A stretch of DNA of 64,000 bases from Ulota crispa (lineage: Eukaryota > Streptophyta > Bryopsida > Orthotrichales > Orthotrichaceae), in the NCBI GenBank assembly GCA_963920765.1, contig OY987247.1, positions 1,488,001 through 1,552,000 on the forward strand. Reading direction: 5' to 3'. The position numbers and the translations under genes were made by a program. Each line of letters starts with the position of its first letter. Position 1 is the first letter of the stretch. Under the pieces are notes generated by a model, which saw nothing but the letters and a program-made list of their open reading frames with translations, did not search any database and was not told the DNA's origin. Positions 22,148 through 33,719 of the stretch are shown in pieces.

Positions 22148-22895
22148 GCGTTATTATGCTTCATGCTGCACTTCTTGCACGGTTGCACCCTATATGATTA
22201 AAAGATGAACTTTTGTGCTAACCCATGAATGGAAAATTGCAAAAATGACAAGCAATTTAATACAAATCACTTGTTTGTTGTTTTTTGCATTTTTCCAATT
22301 TTAACTAGCATGGAAGTTCACCCTACCATAACTATTAGGGGTAGTCACACCTTCTTCATCCCATTCTCAATTATTAAAGAATGGGGACTTGGCCCTCTCT
22401 TCTTGGTTTGCAAAGGCCTCATTCTTTAAAGATTTGGAAGATTTTTTCTTCATCTCTAGAGAAGAAAAATGAGTAGGAAGAAGTTTTAGCACGTGAAGTT
22501 TTTATTTATGCATGTTTTTATTCATTTAGTTCTCCTTGCTTTCACTCTCCTTGAGTGGCCTCCAACAAAGACTGTTGGCCCTTCTTTTGTCATGTACAGG
22601 TCATGTCATATTATGACATGAAGTTGAGGTCAATTGGCCTTTTATGTTTTTGCATTTTTTATATTTCATTCTTGCCCCCAATCCCAACCAAGTATACCAA
22701 AATTTAAACCCAAAAAATTAAAATCCAAATTTCGATAAATTGTTTTGTGTCACAAATCATGGTTTTACATAGTTTGACAAGAAAAATGAATGAAAAACAT
22801 TGATGATGAATTTTGGAGATTTGATTGCATGGGTGTATAGGTAACATCCATACGCACATCCATACACAAATCTTCCATGCTAAAATAAAAACCCT

Positions 22896-23823
22896 TCAAC
22901 CCCTAAAGGACCATGGCCTTTATTTTGTCAAAAGACACTCAAAATTGCCACCTCTGTGGCAAAGAGTAGAGAAGTTTGAAAATGAGGCATTTTGCATATC
23001 TGACTGTAGGGTCTTGTGCTAGACTACTATAAGAATGTGTCATACAAAACTCAAGAACTTTGACCATACACATTGGAAGATATATGCATTTAAAAAGTAA
23101 AAAACATCCTTTTTTGCACCTTGCTTGATTAAATTTTTAAACTTTGAACATTTTTAACTTAAAACTTTTGCACCACAGAGTTTGGAATTCTATTTTTGCA
23201 TGGTGGGAAGTTGAGTTGGAAATCTCGGGAAAAAATTTACAAAAAAATACTTAGTTTTTGTTCTTTAAAAAAACATTAGGTAGAAGAAGGTATAAGATTG
23301 AACAAAAACTTAAATTGCTAATAACCTTGCAATGGAATTGAAATTCAATGATTCCAATGGTGAGATTATTCTAGAAAGCAAACTTCACCCTCTCCAACAA
23401 TTTTTTTTGTAAAAATGTTAAACTTGCATTCAAAAATGAAGTTTATAAGTTATTTTTTCAAGAAGATGCTTGAGTTGCCCAAAAAACAAGATTGTCAATA
23501 ACTTTCTCATAACAAGTCCAAATGGAATGAATCAACGCTTCACATGTAGACAAAAATATAATCTATAAGAAAAAGAAATTAGTTTTTTTTTTCAAGTTTT
23601 TATAAGAATTCTTTTGCTGCCCCTAGTCCCCAAATTTGTGCTTATTTGGGCATAACTTTTGCTCCTTGGCATCAATTGGAATAAACATTATATTCTCCAA
23701 AAGCTAATGTGTTTTTCTAACTTCCAAAAAAGTTTCAAAAAATTACAACAAAAATTGAGGCCGTAGGTACTTGCTCAAAATCCCATTTGTCCCCCGTAGG
23801 GACAATGGTCCTTTAGGGGTCAA
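22896..23823. mobile_element. Family A element copy 3, nested
   Basis: CAACCCCTAAAGGACCATGG on the left, CAATGGTCCTTTAGGGGTC on the right. The flanking TTAA is not exact here (TCAA/TCAA-like), so either it mutated or the target was imperfect. Confidence 0.75.
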
Positions 23824-24075
23824 GTAAAACAAAGTTGATTTTTGAAAGGTTTAGTGGGACCCATGAATGTCCAAATTTTGTAAAATAGATATTTTCTTAT
23901 GATAATCAAATTTTGCTATATGACTCATACATTGTGACCAAGTTTGTACCTTTGAACATGTTGTTGTGTTTTTTTTGGTAAATAGCTAACTAAAAATGAA
24001 AAATATCTACTTTTTAAATTCTGAACATATCATGGGTCACACTAAAATTTTCAAAGATCAACTTTGTTTTACTTA
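23824..24075. mobile_element. Foldback element, AAGTAAAACAAAGTTGAT ends
   Basis: AAGTAAAACAAAGTTGATTT on the left is mirrored by ATCAACTTTGTTTTACTT on the right; inner GACCCATGA words are also inverted. Confidence 0.7.
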
Positions 24076-24722
24076 GGGGTTTTTTTAGCATGGAAGATTT
24101 GCATATGGATGTGCATATGGATGTTACCTATACACCCATGCAATCAAATTTCCAAAATTCATCATCAATGTTTTTCAATCATTTTTCTTGTCAAACCATG
24201 TCAAACCATAATTTGTGACACAAAACAATTTATCAATGTTTGGATTGTAATTTTTTGGGTTTAAATTTTGGTATACTTGGTTGGGATTGGGGGTAAGAAT
24301 GAAATATAAAAAATGCAAGAAAAAAAATGGCCAATGGACCTCAATTTTATGTCATAACATGCTATGTCCTCTAATTGGTGGAATGGGAGGCGACATACTT
24401 TGTTGGAGGCCATTGTAGTTGGAGACCTTGGTTCAGTGTGTGAAAGCAACTTGCTTTTGTATTGCATCACCATTTTCAAGATAAACTCATTCTCTATTTT
24501 CCACCTCCTACACAAGGGGAATCATCACACCTTGCTCCCATTGGCTCCTATTTCCACTCCACAACTTCTTATCCTTCATAGAAGTTTCATTCTTGAAGAA
24601 CATATGACTACTCCTATAAGGCTATAACCCTATTGTCAAAAGGGGGTAAAATTATAAGCGGAACTTCGCCCGAAATAAACAATGGCTGCTCCCTATTACG
24701 GAAGGATACATAACATTGTTAA

Positions 24723-24979
24723 CCAACGCTAGAGGGCTCAACGTGTTTGGAAAAAACATGAGTCCCACTTGGTTTTCCCCTCAAACTCAAAATGTTACTT
24801 TAAAACCAGATTTGAAGGTATCAGATTCAATATGAGCCACTAAGATTTTGTCCCTCACAAATCCCTCCTCTCAAGTGAGGACTTGTGTTGGTTTGAGGTG
24901 ATCACCTCAAACTTCATGACTCACTTCCTGAAAATCCCAAAATGTACCATTTTTCCCAAATTAACGTATATCGCGTTGC
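24723..24979. mobile_element. MITE, CCATATT family copy 4 (degenerate ends)
   Basis: The interior (GAAGGTATCAGATTCAATAT, CTCCTCTCAAGTGAGG) matches other copies; the TIRs are much changed. Confidence 0.65.
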
Positions 24980-25199
24980 TCCCTTTTGCTTCCTGCACAA
25001 GCAGAAGCCCCTAGCCCTACTGTCCAGAAAAAAATTTCATTATTCCTCACATTAGCTTAGCTACTCCGAGTGGGTGCAATATAACTCAATTGCCCCCTAG
25101 GTATCTGGGGAGAAATGTACCCTACCTGAGAGGAAGGAAATGGGCTGGTAAACAATATTATGTTGTTACAGCTTCAGCTGACCAACCAAATGGCAAGAC

Positions 25200-25635
25200 T
25201 TTGTGGGGGCACTGGCGGGTCCAGTCTTGAATTTGGGCTATGATGGTCTGGCCCGTGGCACCCCTGGTCCACTTCAAGTGCAATCACTGTTCAGTTGCAC
25301 CTACTTGGGAATTGGTGCCAGCAAAAAAGAATGGCGTGGAAATGAATTTCCCTTACCTTCTCTTTCTTCCTTTTTCCAACAATGTCGGGCGACGGGGCGT
25401 CACGTCAGCCCCACTCGTTGCTGGGACCGGTACTCGACGAAAACTCCGTTCAAAGTTCAAAGCTTTGACCCAACGCGGTATTGGGTCATACCGACGTTGG
25501 TCAGAGCATGTTCGACGCACTTTTGACCCAGAACACTCCAGTCCAGTTTCGAAGCTACAGCAAACTTCGAGCTCATGGCATACGACTGTCAATGGATTTG
25601 AGTCCCATAAAGGCAGATGAAGCGGCCAGCATTCC
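25200..25635. other. GC-richer region upstream of the 25.9-kb small ORF
   Basis: Composition rises as at 5880. Open frames at 25203-25526 (+), 25240-25620 (+) and 25353-25592 (-) overlap each other and are unrecognised. By position it is a candidate promoter/leader. Confidence 0.3.
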
Positions 25636-25878
25636 TCATTCCCAACTCACAGCTCTCAAATCTCGAAGCCTAGCATTTGAGCAATCCTCTTGCTGTGTTC
25701 GTTGCTTCCCGAGCGAGAACATTCAGAATATTCTTAGCAGTGTCCGTTGCAAGCATTGCTCCATCACAAGATCCAGAGAAAAGACACAGTTCCTGAGTAC
25801 TATTGCTAATAGCCAAGAGCGTTCGGCTAAGTTCTGTGCACGCTGATTGCCTTGACAGCAGAGTTCAGTCCCGAAAAT

Positions 25879-26106
25879 ATGGCTGCCGAAGGAGATGGTG
25901 GAGGCTCGAAATGGAACCCGTCCTCGTACACCGGTGACTACGAAGACTGCGAAGGTGATGGCGGGTCCTCGCGATGGAGGCCTCCATCGCACCACGCCGA
26001 GGGTGACGGGGGCTCTTCCCGATGGCGGCCATCATCGCACTGCTGTGGCTTTAGCTCCGAAGGTGATGGGGGTTCCTCCAAATGGAGACCCGGAAAAGGA
26101 TTCTGA
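25879..26106 (+). CDS. Small EGDGG-repeat protein, single copy (75 aa)
   Basis: 75 residues with the same four E-G-D-G-G-x-S-[RK]-W-[RN]-P repeats as the product of 6787-7023. The Ser-rich linker before repeat four is three residues shorter (a 9-base, in-frame deletion). An upstream in-frame ATG at 25852 would add nine residues; I prefer 25879 because both paralogues share this Met-Ala-Ala start. The first changes after the ATG (GCC/GCT, GAG/GAA, GGC/GGA) are all synonymous. Family unknown. Confidence 0.55.
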   Translation: MAAEGDGGGSKWNPSSYTGDYEDCEGDGGSSRWRPPSHHAEGDGGSSRWRPSSHCCGFSSEGDGGSSKWRPGKGF

Positions 26107-26229
26107 AGCAGACTTGAGGGGAGACCGAGTGCCGAGGTTCGGCGATTTTGTACAGCGATATACAACGAGCAATGGTAGTCACCCAGAGTGACCAGTTGCG
26201 CAACAAGCAAAATGTGGGGAGGTGACGCT

Positions 26230-26520
26230 TCAGAACTGAGTCGGGAGAGAGACCGTTTTCCTCTGAGGCTTCTGCATCCGTTCGACATATCTGCACATTT
26301 TTTTTGGTGTCCGCTCAGATGACGCCATCGTTCCGCCATTTGGAACAATTAGTAAATCAGTCATACCACCATTTTTTGGGACCCCATTTTGTATAGCGGG
26401 GGACCCGACGTAGAAAATATAGCTGCCATTCGTTCCATCGTCTGTGCCAATTCCTTGTTGGCGATGAATAAGAATACGACAAATTTGAGAATAAAACTTG
26501 AAGCATCCTCTCCTGATCAA
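26230..26520 (-). CDS. Minus-strand coding-like exon, single copy
   Basis: Open frame of 96 residues ending TVSLPTQF and a stop at 26230-26232, aligned with the broken block at 7154-7420. Contains a Gly/Pro/Asn-rich stretch. It is convergent with the small ORF and would be a 3' exon of the gene at 26547-27190. Unrecognised. Confidence 0.35.
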   Translation of the reverse strand: MIRRGCFKFYSQICRILIHRQQGIGTDDGTNGSYIFYVGSPAIQNGVPKNGGMTDLLIVPNGGTMASSERTPKKMCRYVERMQKPQRKTVSLPTQF

Positions 26521-26546
26521 ACTTCTCTAGTCTTTTGTTTATGCAC

Positions 26547-26837
26547 TCAATAATGAGGTTGTCTTGTACGTTCGTGAAATATGGGGTCCTCTGGGTCTGC
26601 ACAACACCAATCTGATGTCGACGAAGCCACTACACTATAAGACCCCTTTGTGTTACTGATTAGCGCAAGTGCACAACCTATGCTCAGATGATCAATACTA
26701 CAGTTTGTCTTACACTTGATTTTCAAAGTTATTGAAGTGTCGGTGGTCAGTGCCAGCAAACCTTCTTGCGGAAGTCGCATTCTCACCCAGCATTGGTTCA
26801 CATGGTCCTGCATGCGTTGGACTGGCTTAGCAGCCAC
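26547..26837 (-). CDS. Minus-strand coding-like exon
   Basis: About 96 residues, with alternating hydrophobic segments suggestive of a beta-rich fold. The part LLALTTDTSITL aligns with the left-arm frame at 7505-7687. Possible acceptor AGAAGGCAG|TGG near 26845 on the minus strand. Product unknown. Confidence 0.35.
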   Translation of the reverse strand: MAAKPVQRMQDHVNQCWVRMRLPQEGLLALTTDTSITLKIKCKTNCSIDHLSIGCALALISNTKGSYSVVASSTSDWCCADPEDPIFHERTRQPHY

Positions 26838-26917
26838 TGCCTTCTGAATCGCTGGCTTGTTCGTGACTAACTAAGAACTTACAAGAATTAAATGTGGAAA
26901 TATGACCGCGGGTTGAG

Positions 26918-27190
26918 TTATTTTCTGCAAGTGGCAATAAACTGACGTGGTAAAAATTTCTGCTGAAGATGGTAAGGTCGGATGCTGTCTCTAGTTGTGT
27001 CGTTGTTTGTTCTGCTGTGCGGACGTGTCAGTGATCGGAAGGTGGTTAAATCGCATGGTTGTACAAGGAATTGTCGGGCCAGCTCAAATCTCAGCAGATT
27101 ATTTGTCACTTGCAATGGAATTCTCATAATTTCCGTCGGTGCCAAGAAAGTCTCAGTCAGCAGGATGTGGCCCAAGCTGCTGTTGACTTA
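26918..27190 (-). CDS. Minus-strand coding-like exon, upstream
   Basis: The frame containing P-T-E-I-M-R-I-P-L aligns in spacing with P-I-E-I-V-L-R-F-T encoded in the spacer of the inverted repeat. Just upstream (27195-27235) is a threefold CCCCAATCCT direct repeat. Unrecognised. Confidence 0.3.
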
Positions 27191-27194
27191 CGCT

Positions 27195-27235
27195 CCCCTT
27201 CCCCAATCCTCCCCAATCCTCCCCAATCCTGATGG
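27195..27235. repeat. Tandem CCCCAATCCT x3
   Basis: Three perfect 10-bp units. Confidence 0.9.
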
Positions 27236-27239
27236 ACTA

Positions 27240-27950
27240 GATCGGTAGTATTTATGAAGACCAGAAACTTCATTATTCTCACCTGATTCTGTAAGACAAT
27301 ACCGTGCGTGGGTCATTTTAGGACAGGTGTCCAAGTAACTATTACAAGGACCAGAGTCGCACCAGATTTACCAACACTATAAGTGATTGGCACAACCCAT
27401 TTACCTTTCCAAAAATTTGATGAATTTTTTGTTTGGTTTCATAATAAATTTTGAGTTTGAGGTATATTCGGTTTTTTTTGCACCATTTACAAATTTGCGG
27501 CATTATGCTCTTGAAAGCCTCTTGCTTTTTCGTTGCTTGGCAAGCATTGCGCTTGATTTTGTTGTTTTACTTTTGTAACATAAAATGGAAGATTGGGCAC
27601 CTCTCAAAATAATCATGTTGATCTCAACCTAAATTGGTAATTTCCATTGAAAGTAGAGTTTTCAGCTAAATTGACATAAAACTTTCTAATTTTAAGTTAG
27701 TTTGAAAGGTTTTATTGCAATTTAGCTCAACTCAAGCTAATTTGCAATAAAACCTTTTGTCAAATTTCCTTTCAATTACCTCTCAATTCAATTCAATGAA
27801 AATCTCCTATTTTAATGAATATGGTGTTATGTCTAATCATGTCTCTTTTGGTTCTATCTCTAGCCTCCAAGCCATTTTCAATTAAAGCTTTGTTACTTCA
27901 TTACTGCAATGAACCTTCTTTCATTTGTGTCAAATAAATAAAATAATATT
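27240..27950. other. AT-rich DNA, no supported gene
   Basis: A 63-codon frame at 27387-27578 is hydrophobic but unrecognised. TTTTAATGAATATGGTGTTA near 27810 looks like a lone CCATATT-family end. Confidence 0.4.
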
Positions 27951-28114
27951 CAATGCCATATTTGTTAATTTGGGAAGAAACGCCCATTTTGGGAATAAAT
28001 TAGGTTTAAGGTGATTACCTTAAATTGAGCTCTAGTTGTTTAAAGAGAAATGCTAGGTTTAAGGTGAAGTACAACTTGGAAATTTGGGTTTCCCAATTTA
28101 ATGAATATGGTGTT
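27951..28114. mobile_element. MITE, CCATATT family copy 5 (short)
   Basis: AATGCCATATTTGTTAATTT and its mirror AATTTAATGAATATGGTGTT; interior AGGTTTAAGGTGATTACCTT is shared with 37562-37835. Confidence 0.75.
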
Positions 28115-28194
28115 ATTGATTTAAGGTTATTATGTGTGATACTAGTGGATTTGTGCATTTGTCATTCAGGGGAAGGCTATCTACTTACAATCTA

Positions 28195-28362
28195 GCCACC
28201 CCCTATCCTGTGTATACCCCATCCCTGAGGATGATCATTGCAAACATCACTGCCATTTAATCTTCTTGGAGTGATGCTCCTCCTTCTCCCATGGCCACCC
28301 CCTATCCTGTGTATACCCCATCCCCACGGACATAATTGCCATTTAATCGTCTTGGAGCGTGT
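28195..28362. repeat. Two direct repeats, 99-bp period
   Basis: GCCACCCCCTATCCTGTGTA begins each unit (28195, 28294), and both contain GCCATTTAATC.TCTTGGAG. Confidence 0.85.
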
Positions 28363-28599
28363 GAGTTTTGCAACTACCCAACCAATAGATTATATTCTGT
28401 TATAAAAATAAGATAAGATTACAGCCGTTCTAGGTCTCAAAAACTTTTATAAGTTTTCATCTACCGGTATACCAACAACAAGCAGATACATGCGGAGAGG
28501 CTTAAACGTGGTAACACTAACTTGTCTTGAATAGCAATGTAGCAGGTTACACAAGTTTCTTCATAGCCGTCCGAAGAATTCAAACTGGATTTAAATTGG

Positions 28600-29170
28600 T
28601 TAATCTAAACTCCAAAGGTCATTAAGGGTAATCAGGGGCAGATTCATTGGATAGATGAAAGTTCCGGATGGATGGATGAACATCAAGGATGACCACTGTT
28701 GCAGCACCAACATAGGGTTTGTACTTCCTTGCATTCTCATTTCTTCCTCGTGGCAACTCTCTTGCAGGCTTTTGTATCATTTCTTTCGTCCGTGGCACAA
28801 GGCAGAGGACAGTTTCTTCGCTGGTCGAGCCTCGTAGGCTGAGGTTTAGGGTTTAGGGTTGCTGTCAACGAGGAGTCGAAGGCATTAGGTTTCGCTTTTT
28901 GCATTTATTGTGAGCTTTCTTGGTTTCAATTGACAAAGTTTGTGTAGCAGCCGAACCAGGCTTATTTGGTGACGTTTATGTAAAGAAATAGAAATTTGGT
29001 CACCTCAATCGCAAGACTGAACAACTCAATGTCGTTGTGTGATTTTCCTTTCTGCAAATTCTATGAAGATCATTCTTTCTTGTGGCAAGGCCTGATCCTG
29101 GACACTGTAATGCTTGTAGTTGTGGATATGGCTATGGCTATGGATGTTGCCTTTTCTTGACAATTCATGT
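28600..29170 (+). other. Possible gene leader with telo-box
   Basis: Contains GTTTAGGGTTTAGGGTT at 28843, two telomere-type units. Plant gene leaders often carry one. Small frames follow (for example ATG at about 29022, 45 codons). No product recognised. Confidence 0.25.
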
Positions 29171-29234
29171 TTGCTTTTTACAAATTAGTCACTGCTACTT
29201 AACCCGTAAACGGGTCACCGAGCAGTGAAAACTA

Positions 29235-29607
29235 AGTAAGGTAGGTAAGGGTTTTGGAGTAGGTAAAACAATTGATTAACTAAGTTAGGAAATGGAAACC
29301 AAAAATATTGGCATCAATTTCAATGTTCCAACTGCAAACACAAAGATTTTTTAAAGTTCAAAATTACTAAAATTGTAGGAACCATGTGTAAGAGATGCTA
29401 AAAACAAGGCTTGTTGGTTCTTAAATAGTGAGATGGGTACTCCAAATCTCATGCTAGTCACCCACAACCATCACTTCATTACCCATAACCATCACTCAGT
29501 CACCCACAATCATTTGTTTTTTTATTGATTAGCCTTGCCACTGTCAGGTGACGGGCATGGGGATGACGGACATGGGGATGCAATGCTTATGGATGCTGCT
29601 ACCTTAG
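29235..29607. mobile_element. TA-flanked MITE, AGGTAG family copy 3
   Basis: TA-AGGTAGG on the left and GCTGCTACCT-TA on the right; interior matches 10967-11364. Confidence 0.8.
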
Positions 29608-29739
29608 TATTTTTGTTTCAATCGGAGTTGCTTCTTTGACCGTAAAGAAACCCTAACTCATTTTTCAAGACAAATCTATTGTTTCTTTTGAATTATAAAG
29701 TGGTTTAGAAAGTTGTTTAATTCGAGTGACTAAGTTGCA

Positions 29740-30027
29740 TTGATGAAGGTGAGTGTTTGTAGGTTTTCTTTTTTGCTATTGATCAAGGGTCTTTTGTTCT
29801 TACTTGGTTTAGCTGCGTACGAGCTGAGGTTGGTGGCGTTGAAAATTTTAGAACAGAGGTTTGGCAAAGAAAAATGTTTCATTCATAACCTTCCTTTTGT
29901 TGCCTGTAGTTTTCGTTCCTCGCTGCTTGCACTGAACTGTTACGTTGCGACAATGATGGCGTGCGAGAGTTATTGTTGTGGATTCGAAATTAGTCGCTTC
30001 TTAGATGACGGTCGTTGCATAAGTTAA
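29740..30027 (+). CDS. Open frame of 95 codons, unrecognised
   Basis: Starts with a hydrophobic stretch (LLLIKGLLFLLGLAA) that could be a signal anchor, followed by Cys-rich sequence. No homologue in the window and no clear splice sites. It may be chance. Confidence 0.2.
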   Translation: MMKVSVCRFSFLLLIKGLLFLLGLAAYELRLVALKILEQRFGKEKCFIHNLPFVACSFRSSLLALNCYVATMMACESYCCGFEISRFLDDGRCIS

Positions 30028-30106
30028 GGTATTGTAACACAAGCTTCCGTAGCATCCTTGCAATTGCAACTCACGATTTTAGGCATTAAGTTATAAAGGT
30101 ATGTTA

Positions 30107-30228
30107 AAGGTTTGCTCACACTTGGTATTAAGAATTGCAGTAGTGAAGGAAAATTAGATGCATATGGACACACTTTTAGAGTACATTCATATTGCTAATA
30201 CTCCTAACACCAAGTGTAAACATACCCA
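30107..30228. mobile_element. Short MITE, CACACTTGGT ends
   Basis: CTCACACTTGGTATTA and TAACACCAAGTGTAAACATA; the same family as 5404-5847 but without its insertion, showing what the empty site looked like. Confidence 0.75.
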
Positions 30229-30497
30229 ATATTGTTTGTTGGGGAGTGCATCATTACTTTCTTCCAATTCTTGACGTTCACGGTAGAGATTGTTGGCGAG
30301 CAAAGGAGAGCGACAGATTGCAACTAAGAAGCAAGGAAACCATGTTGACGGTGAAGAGGGGAAGCTCTCGCAAGAGATGTCAATTTGCCATTGTCATGCA
30401 AATTGCAAACCTTTGAAGCTGATAATGTTGCCAATTGGTTTCAACAGTTTTGTAGAGCAATCCATTTGCTTGTGGATGCAAGCGTAATAGGTTAAAG

Positions 30498-31370
30498 GTG
30501 AAAGATTCTGTGTCACCAAAGGTTGCAAGGCAAACAAAGACAGCAGAGGATGCAAATTTAGGAAATAAGTTCCTTCTACTCAAATCTTTGAAAACAGATG
30601 TTATTTCACTACTTGCAGTTACTACCAATTTTTAAAATATAGTACAACCAAGCAAGCGTGGAGGCGTATGCTTCTGAATTGCATGGAATGTTGAATGCAT
30701 TGAACAATGCTTGTACTGGAGATTTGAATGAAATTGATAAGTTACAATTTGTAAGTTTGTGGAATCAACATAACTGCTCTGTAAGCTTACAATTTGATTG
30801 TAATAAAAACTCGTATGATAGTTCGTTTAATTTAGGGTTGAGGGGAAAGACTATCATTGTACCAAAAGTTGAATTGCCAACTCTTACAATTGATGATAGT
30901 TTGGAGGTCTCATGCATTTCTAAATTTTGCAGTATTGTTATCCAAAAAATCCTATCTAGAAAACCTCTAGACATTGTTATGGATATCCATATGCTTAATA
31001 TAATGTTGTATGAGTTATGGTATATTTTGAAGGTGTTAGAGTTTGCGGAGATATACGCCCAAACAATAGCAGTGATTTTAGTTACTTATCACCTAATTCA
31101 GTGTATATCTTAGACGATATTAAAATGGATAAATTAAAATCTTTGACTTGTTACCAGAGACAAAATAACGGTTCGTATCTTGAGTTCTTGACTCTTGAAT
31201 TCATATTGTAAATGAGATTGGCCTCGAGTATGACAATTTTGATTAGATTTGTGCGATGGATGAAAAGAACAAATTTCAAGCAAATATGTGGAGTTTTCTA
31301 TCATCACAGCTACCTAATGTGGAATGGAATGGCAGTCATCAAGGCTTCACATTTCATATATAGAAGTGTA
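30498..31370 (+). pseudogene. Broken coding-like sequence, unrecognised
   Basis: Four consecutive stretches read like protein in different frames: about 30498-30624, 30658-31010, 31017-31208 and 31208-31360. The changes of frame and one TAG suggest frameshifts, though introns are possible at some joints. Content is ordinary globular (for example KVELPTLTIDD). I cannot name a family. A MITE follows at 31394. Confidence 0.35.
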
Positions 31371-31393
31371 TTAAACTAGTTGATTGTTATTTA

Positions 31394-31645
31394 AATACCA
31401 TATTAAGTAATCTGGGCAAAAGGGAGGTACCATTTTGTACTCCACCTTAAACCCAAAAAGTTAAATCAGATTTAAAGGTATCATATTCAATTTGAGCTAC
31501 TAAAAAATTTTCCCTCACAAATTTCTCCTCTCAGGTGAGGACACGTGTACCAAAAAAAATGTTGGAACTCGGTTTTAGGTGATCACCTAAAACCTTCAAA
31601 AGTTCCAAAAAGTACCCTTTTGCCTAGATTACTTAATATGGTGTT
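31394..31645. mobile_element. MITE, CCATATT family copy 6
   Basis: AATACCATATTAAGTAATCT and its mirror AGATTACTTAATATGGTGTT; interior CCTCCTCTCAGGTGAGG-type block. Confidence 0.8.
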
Positions 31646-31989
31646 TTTAGGATTGTTAAACAAATCTTGAACAATGACTAATTTGTATGTTAGAAGTAAA
31701 AAAGTGGATTTACTAATGGTAGAAGTGATTAAACACTATTGTAAATACGCAAATTAAGAGCATGGTTTGGTATTCTTACGATTACAACTTTTAAAAAAGG
31801 ACCACATACACATGTACATAGGTCAAAAAATTGAAAGGCTTAGAAAAGTTCTATATTCATCACTTGTATGTCAAGAGTATAATCTGGAGTTATTTTACAA
31901 GGCATTCATTTAGTAGATAATTCAGTTGTAATAAATAAGAAGACTATTTTGATCTACACAATGATAGCTCAAGCATAATGGCTTATTGA

Positions 31990-32286
31990 AGAATGATTTT
32001 TACTTAGAGAATGGTGATGTGGTAAGCAAGCAAGTTAAATTCATACACCCAACCAAGGTTTTCAACTACAAAGGAGGGCAAAAGTAAGAAGAGTAAGATG
32101 AAAAAGAGATACGCATTAGTAAAATGTGTTTGTGCAAAAAAAAATTTACACCCATTCTTCTCCTCTAGAGGTGAAAAAGAAATTTTCTCAAATTTCAAAA
32201 AATAGAACCTTTGCAAATCAAAGAGAGTGCCATGTCCCCAATCTCCAAAGATTGAGAATGTGGAGAAGAGGGTGTGACTTACCCCT
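31990..32286. mobile_element. MITE, GGGGTAGTC family, left-truncated
   Basis: Aligned with the right two thirds of 1667-2102, ending GAGGGTGTGACTTACCCC. Confidence 0.65.
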
Positions 32287-32339
32287 ATTGTTGCAAGGAA
32301 AGTTGCTTTGTGCAAGACTCTTAGTCAATGGCTAGTTGA

Positions 32340-33400
32340 CTAGCTGGGCTTGTTCATTCCTCCATTTTCTTCCGCATCTAATGAACAAAAACACAAGTTT
32401 GGTTCTGAATTGTGAACTGTACGTGAAGGTGGTTGGAGGATGCGGAGGCTGTTAATATTTTTTTTGAGCTCATAAATCAAAATCGTAGTGGTAGAGTGGA
32501 TACTTCAATGTAGACAGACGAGAATCAACATCAAGGTGATTTGATCGTTGCTCAAATTCTTCTCTAACTTCCCTTATTTATGCCATTACCAAAAATTAGT
32601 GCGTGGCCTAAAGCTTTTGGAGTTAGCAAATTGGATTTTTTTGAAGCGCAAAATTGCTCGTATCTAAGCTGGGCCAAAAGAAGGAACAAGAGAAGAGAAT
32701 AGAGCTTTCAATATATTGGAGAAACTTGGGGGCATGATTAGATGACGAATGGACTTCATAGCCTTGTTGTAAGGCCGCAATCTTGGGAAGTGAAGCAATC
32801 TTATACTTTTGCTATTTTGAAAATTCGACGTTTGAATGTACAGGAAAATTTCAGTGGAATCTTTGGTGTATTTGAATTATTATTTTTGTGTATGGTAGAT
32901 TGGTAGGGAACGGCCTTTTAATTTGTACTTTAGAGTTTATGACTTAAATGAAGGGATTGAACAAACAATCACATCACAGTGTCTAGGCATTTCAATTTTA
33001 CAATATGTAAGATTTTTCAACATTGAAGATGGAATTGGAGGTTGTAGCACCATAGTCACATTGGACTGCCTGTCCATCCGATTGCTCGTTTGAAGTGTCT
33101 AACTGAGCTCATGTTTATCCAATATAATCAACTCGTAGTTGACTTTAAAAAATGATAAAAAATGATGAAAAAACTTAGTACATGTTGGTGACACTCATTG
33201 TTATCAACATGAAGTCAAAATATGGATTTAAATCTGAATCACGCAATAAAAATGTAAAATAGTGATTTGATTTTTCTCTTCTTACGTCAAAAACCCTAAA
33301 AATGCGCTTAAAAACACTTGACAAGAGTAAAAATGCATGAAAATTTGAAGAGTAGAATATTTTTAATCCATGCCTTTAATCCTCATTGAATGTAATTTGT
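32340..33400 (+). other. Scattered coding-like fragments
   Basis: Frames around 32580-32740 and 32917-33085 look protein-like (for example LYFRVYDLNEG) but are interrupted. They may continue the broken gene at 30498. Unrecognised. Confidence 0.2.
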
Positions 33401-33409
33401 TATGATATC

Positions 33410-33655
33410 TAACATAATTTGGGAAAAAATTCCAATATTGGAACTTTTGGATTTTTCATTTATCAGAGTTTTTAAGTGATTTAGAGTAAATCTTATGATG
33501 CCTTCTTCAAGACCTTACATTAATGATGAAATATCATGAAGGAAATATCAAAGAAAATCATTTTAAATGACAAAAAAATTCTCACAAATACCAAACTCAA
33601 TACCAGCCTAAATTTTTTTTGGGAAATATCTTTACCCAAATTAACAAATATTGCC
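33410..33655. mobile_element. MITE-like foldback, related to 21938
   Basis: AACATAATTTGGGAAAAAAT and its mirror TTACCCAAATTAACAAATAT. Confidence 0.45.
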
Positions 33656-33719
33656 ATAGTTAATGCATATGTCATACTCAATAACTTTCATAAACACCAC
33701 CATCATCTTTTTGGCTAAT

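Larger units (their letters stand above)
22337..24616. mobile_element. Large GGGGTAGTC-family element with nested insertions
   Basis: TIRs of more than 500 bp: 22337-22895 is the inverted partner of about 24064-24616, including CCAAGTATACCAAAATTTAA and GGTAACATCCATA. Outer ends resemble the MITE at 1667. The loop holds a family A element (22896-23823) and another foldback (23824-24075). Confidence 0.8.
25636..27190. repeat. Diverged single copy of the inverted-repeat locus
   Basis: Colinear with 6560-8336: the edge word TCCTCATTCCCA, the small ORF, the conserved 62-nt block, the GGGGGACCCGACGTAGA block and the minus-strand exon-like frames all recur in the same order and orientation. Similarity is highest over 25876-26420 and weaker outside. 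Confidence 0.85.

Noticed and set aside
26547..27190. Naming the minus-strand gene as an Integrator subunit 7-like protein
   Set aside because: A faint resemblance in beta-rich segments is too weak to support a name without a search.
28843..28860. Interstitial telomere
   Set aside because: Only two TTTAGGG units; more likely a telo-box in a gene leader or chance.
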